From a virus: a DNA stretch of 24,241 nt. Of the stretch, positions 19,748 to 24,241 are shown piece after piece (the stretch's first letter is position 1; every line of letters begins with the position of its first letter). The stretch covers positions 1 to 24,241 of the IMG/VR virus record IMGVR_UViG_3300031673_000473; one strand, given 5' to 3'. The translations under genes and the position numbers were made by a program. The notes beneath the pieces were generated by a model. It was given only the letters and a program-made list of their open reading frames with translations, ran no database searches and was not told the origin of the DNA.

Positions 19748-20258
19748 GACAACACTAGATGAGTGGGTGAAGTGCAGGGAGTATTACGAGGCCGGTTTGT
19801 CGCTGTCAAAAATCGTTGAAAAGACTGGAATCAGCAAGACCCAAATCAGCAAGAGGTCGAATGCTGAAGGATGGGCAAAGGGAACCGAAAAGGAACAGCT
19901 AATCGCAGACGCGGTGCGAGTTGCAGTGGCAAAAGGAACTCTAACGGAACAGGCGCTCATCATACATAACGAGGTGGTTGATGAGCGCACCAAGCATCTC
20001 CAATTCTTTACCAATGCCAGCCTGAAAAATGTATCGGTGATGATGAAGAAGATTGGGGACGCGTCATCCATCAGCGAGCACCGGCAAGCGCAGACAGCCC
20101 TGAAGGATGCTAAAGAGGTAGTGCTGGGCAAGACTCCCGACACCGCAATCCAGATCAACAACGGGCCGAGCGCTTATGTTGTTTCACCCGGTAAAGCATT
20201 GAGCATGGAAGAATGGACGCAGGAGACAGCCAAATCGAAGATGGAAGAGGACGCATAG
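19734..20258 (+). CDS. terS: terminase small subunit
   Basis: A 174-residue protein. Residues 15-45 (YYEAGLSLSKIVEKTGISKT) form the DNA-binding helix-turn-helix typical of phage small terminases, followed by a helical oligomerisation part (about 60-130). It should recognise the packaging site and pass DNA to the large subunit. I use the ATG at 19734 with GAGG upstream, after a TTG three bases earlier. It overlaps the large subunit gene by 46 bases. Confidence 0.82.
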   Translation: MANIKTTLDEWVKCREYYEAGLSLSKIVEKTGISKTQISKRSNAEGWAKGTEKEQLIADAVRVAVAKGTLTEQALIIHNEVVDERTKHLQFFTNASLKNVSVMMKKIGDASSISEHRQAQTALKDAKEVVLGKTPDTAIQINNGPSAYVVSPGKALSMEEWTQETAKSKMEEDA

Positions 20259-21571
20259 TCTGGGAGCCTCAACCTGGCCCGCAAACATGGTTGCTTCGAT
20301 GCCCTGTAGAGGATGTGCTATTCGGAGGTGCTCGGGGTGGTGGCAAGTCTGATGCCCTGTTGGGTGATTGGACAGGCCATGCCGCAAGCAGCAACGGACA
20401 TGCGCGGGGCGTGATATTCAGGCGCACCACGCCGCAGCTTGAAGAGATCATTGCCCGATCGAAGGAAATCTATTATCCGCTGGGCGCTCAATGGCTGGCT
20501 GGCAAGCAGACTTGGGTGTTCCCTTGTGGGTCGAGGTTAAAGATGCGCTGGCTGGAGCGCGATGAAGATGCAGAGAATTATCAGGGCCATTCTTACACGT
20601 ACATTGGCTTTGATGAATTGGGGAACTGGCCTAATCCAAACCCGATAGACAAGATCAACGCCACGCTCCGTTCCGCCCACGGCGTCAAGTGTGTTATGCG
20701 AGCGACTGCGAACCCAGGCGGGGTTGGACACCAGTGGCTAAAGGAAAGATACATCACGCCTTCGCCGCCGATGACACCGTTTTATGATGCCGATAAGCAT
20801 GTGAACCGGGTATATATCCCCTCTAGGCTCAAGGATAACCGGAAGCTGATGGCTGCCGACCCTGGATACATTGACCGCCTGAAATCATCCGGTCCGCCGT
20901 GGTTGGTCAGGGCATGGCTCGATGGTGATTGGGACGCGAGCGCAGGGGACAGCTTCTTTACCGAGCAGGCGCTGCTGGATAACGGTGTGCCTGTTGATTA
21001 CCCAGCCAAAACAGATCAGGTATTCGCGGTGGTGGATACCGCACTGAAAGACGGGCTGGAGCATGACGGAACGGCAGTTATCTACTACGCAAAGAATAAG
21101 ATAGTCGGTTTCCCGCTGATTATCCTGGATTACGAGGTGATACAGATCGAGGGCGCTTTGCTCGAACAATGGTTACCCTCAGTCAATGCGCGTGTAGAAG
21201 AGTTGGCAAAACAGACAAATGCTCGGCAGGGTAATGTCGGGATATGGGTTGAAGACAAGGCAAGCGGAATTGTGCTGATTCAGCAATCCGCTAAACGTGG
21301 ATTGCCCGTATACCCAATTGACAGCAAGCTGACATCATTGGGAAAAGAAGGCCGCGCATTAAGCGTGAGCGGATACGTTTATCAGAATTTCGTTAAGATC
21401 AGCCGGTATGCCTACGACAAGGTCATGCCTTACAAGAACCAGAGTCGCAACCATTTATTGTCCCAAGTATGCGGATTCAGGCTAGGCGTAAAAACGCCAC
21501 ACCAACAGGATTTGTTGGACTGTTTCTGTTACGGAATTGCCATTGCGCTTGGTGATTCAGACGCTTGGTAA
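20213..21571 (+). CDS. terL: terminase large subunit
   Basis: A 452-residue protein. Walker A GGARGGGKS (38-46), Walker B YIGFDE (130-135) and the coupling motif TANPGG (165-170) form the packaging ATPase. The C-terminal RNase H-fold nuclease has acids at D275 (AVVDTAL), in VEDKAS (346-351) and near the end (HQQDLLDCF). It translocates DNA into the prohead and cuts it. The start overlaps the small subunit gene; the ribosome site (GGAAGA) is close. Complete length and motifs support function. Confidence 0.95.
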   Translation: MDAGDSQIEDGRGRIVWEPQPGPQTWLLRCPVEDVLFGGARGGGKSDALLGDWTGHAASSNGHARGVIFRRTTPQLEEIIARSKEIYYPLGAQWLAGKQTWVFPCGSRLKMRWLERDEDAENYQGHSYTYIGFDELGNWPNPNPIDKINATLRSAHGVKCVMRATANPGGVGHQWLKERYITPSPPMTPFYDADKHVNRVYIPSRLKDNRKLMAADPGYIDRLKSSGPPWLVRAWLDGDWDASAGDSFFTEQALLDNGVPVDYPAKTDQVFAVVDTALKDGLEHDGTAVIYYAKNKIVGFPLIILDYEVIQIEGALLEQWLPSVNARVEELAKQTNARQGNVGIWVEDKASGIVLIQQSAKRGLPVYPIDSKLTSLGKEGRALSVSGYVYQNFVKISRYAYDKVMPYKNQSRNHLLSQVCGFRLGVKTPHQQDLLDCFCYGIAIALGDSDAW

Positions 21572-21580
21572 AAGGAAAAC

Positions 21581-23029
21581 ATGGCAGATTACAACAATGA
21601 CGGTCAAGCTACCCTGGGGGTTGGCTCTACGCTTTCCCCGACCTTGATGCAGATACTGGTGAGCGATGACATACAGCCGGGATCGAGTCCGTCGTATGAA
21701 TTGGCAAAAAACATATTTGCGTACCATCCGCTCGGGGCTAAACTGGCCGAAGAACCGATTACCCGGGCACAGTCACAGAAGCGCGAGATCAGCATTCCCG
21801 GCGCGCCGGAGGGTGAATTGATTGCAGCGTTCGACAAGGAATGGGATGAGACAGGGCATATCGGCGCTGACAAGCTGATTCACAACACCATGAAGACCAG
21901 CCGGATTTATGGTGTGGCGTCAATAGCGGTAGGCGCGAAAAACCTGTCGACTACATCCCCTTTGCAGATGGACAAGGTGGCTGGGCTTGATCTGTATTAC
22001 AACGTGCTCGACCCACTTAACACGGCCGGGAGTCTGGTGCTCGACCAGAACCCTAACGCGGCCGACTATCAGAAACCGACCTACATTTCGGTTGGGTCAA
22101 TGAAATATCACTCAAGCCGCGCCTGTATCGTGATGAACGAGCAGCCGATATATATCGAGTGGAGTAATTCTGCGTTTGGCTTTGTAGGCCGGTCTGTGTA
22201 TCAGCGATGCCTGTATCCGCTGAAGTCGTATATCCAGACCATGATTACCGATCAAGCCGTGGCTGAAAAGGCTGCTTTGCTGATTGCCAAGCTCAAATCC
22301 CCCGGCTCGGTTATCGACCAGCGGGCCAGGTCATTCTTCGGGTTCAAGCGCGAAGCCATTAAGGGGGCGAAGACCGGCAATGTCGTGTCGATCGGTATTG
22401 ATGAGTCGGTCGAATCCGTAGACCTGAAGAATTTGAAAGACGCTGCCGAGTTCTCGCGCAACAACATTCTGAAGAACATCGCGGCTTCCGCGAACATGCC
22501 CGCATCGATGATTAACCTCGAAACCCTGGCGGAAGGTTTTGGTGAGGGCACGGAAGATGCAAAGACCATCGCCGCGTTCATTGACACGGTGCGCATGGAA
22601 ATGCGGCCCTTGTACAAGTTCTTCGATGAGATCGTGATGCGCCGGGCATGGAATGAAGAGTTCTACGCCTCAATGCAGCGCAAATATCCAGAGACTTACA
22701 GGGATATGCCCTACGAGACCGCGTTTTATGGCTGGAAAAACGCATTTAAGGCGACATGGCCGAATCTGCTGACCGAGCCTGATTCTGAGAAAGTGAAAAC
22801 AGACGACGTGATTATGAAGGCTGCGATTGCCTGCTTTGAGGTGCTGGCCCCCACGCTCGACCCGGACAACAAGGCAACGGCTGCGCTGTGGCTGGCTGAC
22901 GTGATGAACAGTCGCAAGCTGATGTTCTCTGAACATTTGGACCTGGATGGCGAGGCCATTGCGAATTATGTCCCGCCCACGCCTATCGAAGAGCCGAGGG
23001 AACCCAAGCCGTTTAGTAGCGAAGCATGA
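21581..23029 (+). CDS. portal protein (DUF1073 type)
   Basis: A 482-residue protein directly after the large terminase, in the order usual for portals. The N-terminal part (LVSDDIQPGS, ELAKNIFAYHPLGAKLAEEP) and the central TGNVVSIGIDESVESVDLKN match DUF1073 phage portals. The portal forms the ring through which DNA enters and leaves the head. AAAGGAAAAC precedes the ATG. The C-terminus is proline-rich. Overlap of four bases with the head gene. Confidence 0.88.
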   Translation: MADYNNDGQATLGVGSTLSPTLMQILVSDDIQPGSSPSYELAKNIFAYHPLGAKLAEEPITRAQSQKREISIPGAPEGELIAAFDKEWDETGHIGADKLIHNTMKTSRIYGVASIAVGAKNLSTTSPLQMDKVAGLDLYYNVLDPLNTAGSLVLDQNPNAADYQKPTYISVGSMKYHSSRACIVMNEQPIYIEWSNSAFGFVGRSVYQRCLYPLKSYIQTMITDQAVAEKAALLIAKLKSPGSVIDQRARSFFGFKREAIKGAKTGNVVSIGIDESVESVDLKNLKDAAEFSRNNILKNIAASANMPASMINLETLAEGFGEGTEDAKTIAAFIDTVRMEMRPLYKFFDEIVMRRAWNEEFYASMQRKYPETYRDMPYETAFYGWKNAFKATWPNLLTEPDSEKVKTDDVIMKAAIACFEVLAPTLDPDNKATAALWLADVMNSRKLMFSEHLDLDGEAIANYVPPTPIEEPREPKPFSSEA

Positions 23030-23841
23030 AAGACTTTCTGGCGATATTGGCACAAGCCATTCGTGACCTGATCCAGAATGGCTACGTTAGCCAGGATCGC
23101 ATGGCCGAATGGGTGCTTAAGATTGCCCTAGCTGCTGACAAGGCATTGCCGACGCAATTATCACTGGAGAAGCAGCTCACCAAGGCATTGCAGGCTGTAT
23201 ATCGCCGGTCGGTCGGGCCTGCCGCATTAAAGCATCATCCCGGTGTATCACGTTTTACCTTGTCCATTATAGAACCTTCATTGCGGCCCGAGCTTGATCG
23301 GCGCATTCTTGCCGCTGCCGAACTCATCAAGATCAATCGCAAACAGGCTATCGAGAAGACCTTGCAGCGATTTAGCGGCTGGGCGACGTCCATCCCGGCG
23401 GGCGGCTCGAAAGTGGTTGATATAGCCGAGGTGAAAGAGAACATCAAAAAGTCATTGGTGCAGACCAATTACGAAGTCCGGCGGCTGAACATTGACCAGG
23501 GCCACAAGCTCATCAGCGCGATCAATAACCAGATAGCGAATCAAAGCGGGGCGATTGCAATGAAGTGGCGCAGCCATTGGAGACAGGCTGGCTATGATTA
23601 CCGCGAAGACCACAAGGAACGCGATGGCAAGTTTTACGCGATTCGTGGATCTTGGGCCATGCAGCAAGGGCTGATTAACAAGGGCGAAGGCTACACGGAT
23701 GAAATGTCCACCCCAGGCGAGGAAGTATTCTGCCGTTGCTTTGCGGTCTACTTCACGTCGCCCAGCGAATTACCGCCCGAGATGGTGACCGAAAAGGGCC
23801 GCAAGTGGCTTGAACAGAAACACACATCTAGCCCGCTCTAG
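23026..23841 (+). CDS. head morphogenesis protein (Mu F-like)
   Basis: A 271-residue protein. The C-terminal part has the MuF minor head pattern: WRSHWRQAGYDYREDHKERD (181-200), an HxxRDGKFY site, and TPGEEVFCRCFAVY (229-242). The N-terminal half is helical. Proteins of this family take part in head assembly and are injected or processed. The stop codon lies within a terminator hairpin. ATGA overlap with the portal. Confidence 0.85.
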   Translation: MKDFLAILAQAIRDLIQNGYVSQDRMAEWVLKIALAADKALPTQLSLEKQLTKALQAVYRRSVGPAALKHHPGVSRFTLSIIEPSLRPELDRRILAAAELIKINRKQAIEKTLQRFSGWATSIPAGGSKVVDIAEVKENIKKSLVQTNYEVRRLNIDQGHKLISAINNQIANQSGAIAMKWRSHWRQAGYDYREDHKERDGKFYAIRGSWAMQQGLINKGEGYTDEMSTPGEEVFCRCFAVYFTSPSELPPEMVTEKGRKWLEQKHTSSPL

Positions 23842-23852
23842 CGGGTTTTTTT
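23832..23852 (+). terminator. rho-independent terminator overlapping the head gene stop
   Basis: CCCGC-TCTA-GCGGG (23832-23845) followed by T7. The TAG stop of the head morphogenesis gene is within the loop/stem. Its strength is moderate (five G-C pairs). Confidence 0.7.
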
Positions 23853-23868
23853 ACGTCCAAAGGAAATC

Positions 23869-24241
23869 ATGCCATCAGTCAGCGAAGCTCAGCACAAGGC
23901 CATGGAAGCCGCCGCTCACGGGCATAGTACGCTTGGCATTCCCGAGAGTGTAGGCAAGGAGTTTGTCGCGGCTGACGAGTTCTACGCAGGCGTTCGAAAG
24001 GATATGGCGGATTACTTCGAGGATTGCCGTGCGGATGCCGAGGGCGAGGAATGGAAGACGGTTAATGGGGCCCACATTCTCGTTAAAGGCGGGGAGGTTA
24101 TCGGAGGAGCTGGGGGTGCATTAAATGGCAAGAAAGAAGCCCCTACATCTGGACACGCATCAGAGAAAAAGAAAATAGCCCCCTCTGAATTAAAGAAGAA
24201 GTTAGAGTCAACATCACATGAGAAACTGTTGGCTGCTCTAA
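23869..24241 (+). CDS. probable prohead/scaffold-type protein, N-terminal part
   Basis: An open frame of 124 codons that runs off the right edge. AAAGGAAATC precedes the ATG. It starts with [20 protein letters not shown], an opening I recall from phage head-gene proteins next to DUF1073 portals, followed by [19 protein letters not shown] and a Lys/Ser-rich segment. A role in head assembly (scaffold or protease) is inferred from position only. Confidence 0.65.
   Translation, partial: MPSVSEAQHKAMEAAAHGHSTLGIPESVGKEFVAADEFYAGVRKDMADYFEDCRADAEGEEWKTVNGAHILVKGGEVIGGAGGALNGKKEAPTSGHASEKKKIAPSELKKKLESTSHEKLLAAL

Noticed and set aside
1-24241. CRISPR arrays, insertion sequences and tRNA genes
   Set aside because: I saw no regularly spaced repeats, transposase frames with terminal inverted repeats, or tRNA cloverleaf sequence on either strand.

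Overview
This window is one arm-to-arm stretch of a tailed double-stranded DNA bacteriophage or prophage. It holds about 70 mostly small, tightly packed genes with Shine-Dalgarno sites and very frequent 1-14 base overlaps (ATGA, GTGA, TAATG). Gene content (Rad52-like annealing protein, DnaQ/PolB-type exonuclease, O/P-like replication pair, NinB, DUF1073 portal, Mu F-like head protein) fits a temperate-type phage of Proteobacteria. A beta- or gammaproteobacterial host is my inference from the protein families and the intermediate GC content. No integrase, lysis gene, tail gene or CI-type repressor is visible, so the host and life style cannot be settled here.

Layout. Positions 1-6860 form one leftward (minus-strand) early operon: a homing-type HNH-AP2 nuclease, many small hypothetical and zinc-ribbon proteins, a Rad52-like single-strand annealing protein, and a 3'-5' exonuclease whose reading frame is broken by one extra G. 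Positions 6860-7378 contain no credible protein gene. They hold a divergent promoter/operator region and, on the minus strand, about 340 bases that look like a highly structured RNA. It resembles the HEARO/omega-RNA class that guides IscB/IsrB nucleases, but no IscB gene is present. Its 5' end lies just downstream of a consensus-like leftward promoter, so it would be the leader of the leftward transcript or a separate guide-type RNA.

Positions 7379-14936 run rightward: a Cro-like regulator (probably leaderless mRNA), a small ORF that contains a terminator-like hairpin, a helix-turn-helix protein, an O-like and a P-like replication protein, a PP-loop (PAPS-reductase-like) ATPase, NinB, a DNA methyltransferase, an HNH fragment, a Ref-like HNH nuclease and a PD-(D/E)XK nuclease. 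Positions 14950-18587 hold a new promoter, a run of small accessory genes, a possible late regulator and a metallophosphoesterase with a Fis-like helix-turn-helix, ending in a double-hairpin terminator. Positions 18804-24241 are the start of the late region: a GIY-YIG nuclease, small and large terminase, portal, head morphogenesis protein, a terminator, and the first 124 codons of a probable prohead/scaffold-type protein.

The parts make a coherent programme. Leftward genes supply recombination and host-interaction functions, rightward genes supply replication, modification and recombination processing, and the right end packages DNA. The most unusual points are the orphan omega-RNA-like element at the regulatory switch, an inverted pair of near-identical genes (2082-2330 and 11533-11799) that flank the switch, and repeated intergenic cassettes around 11.3-12.5 kb.
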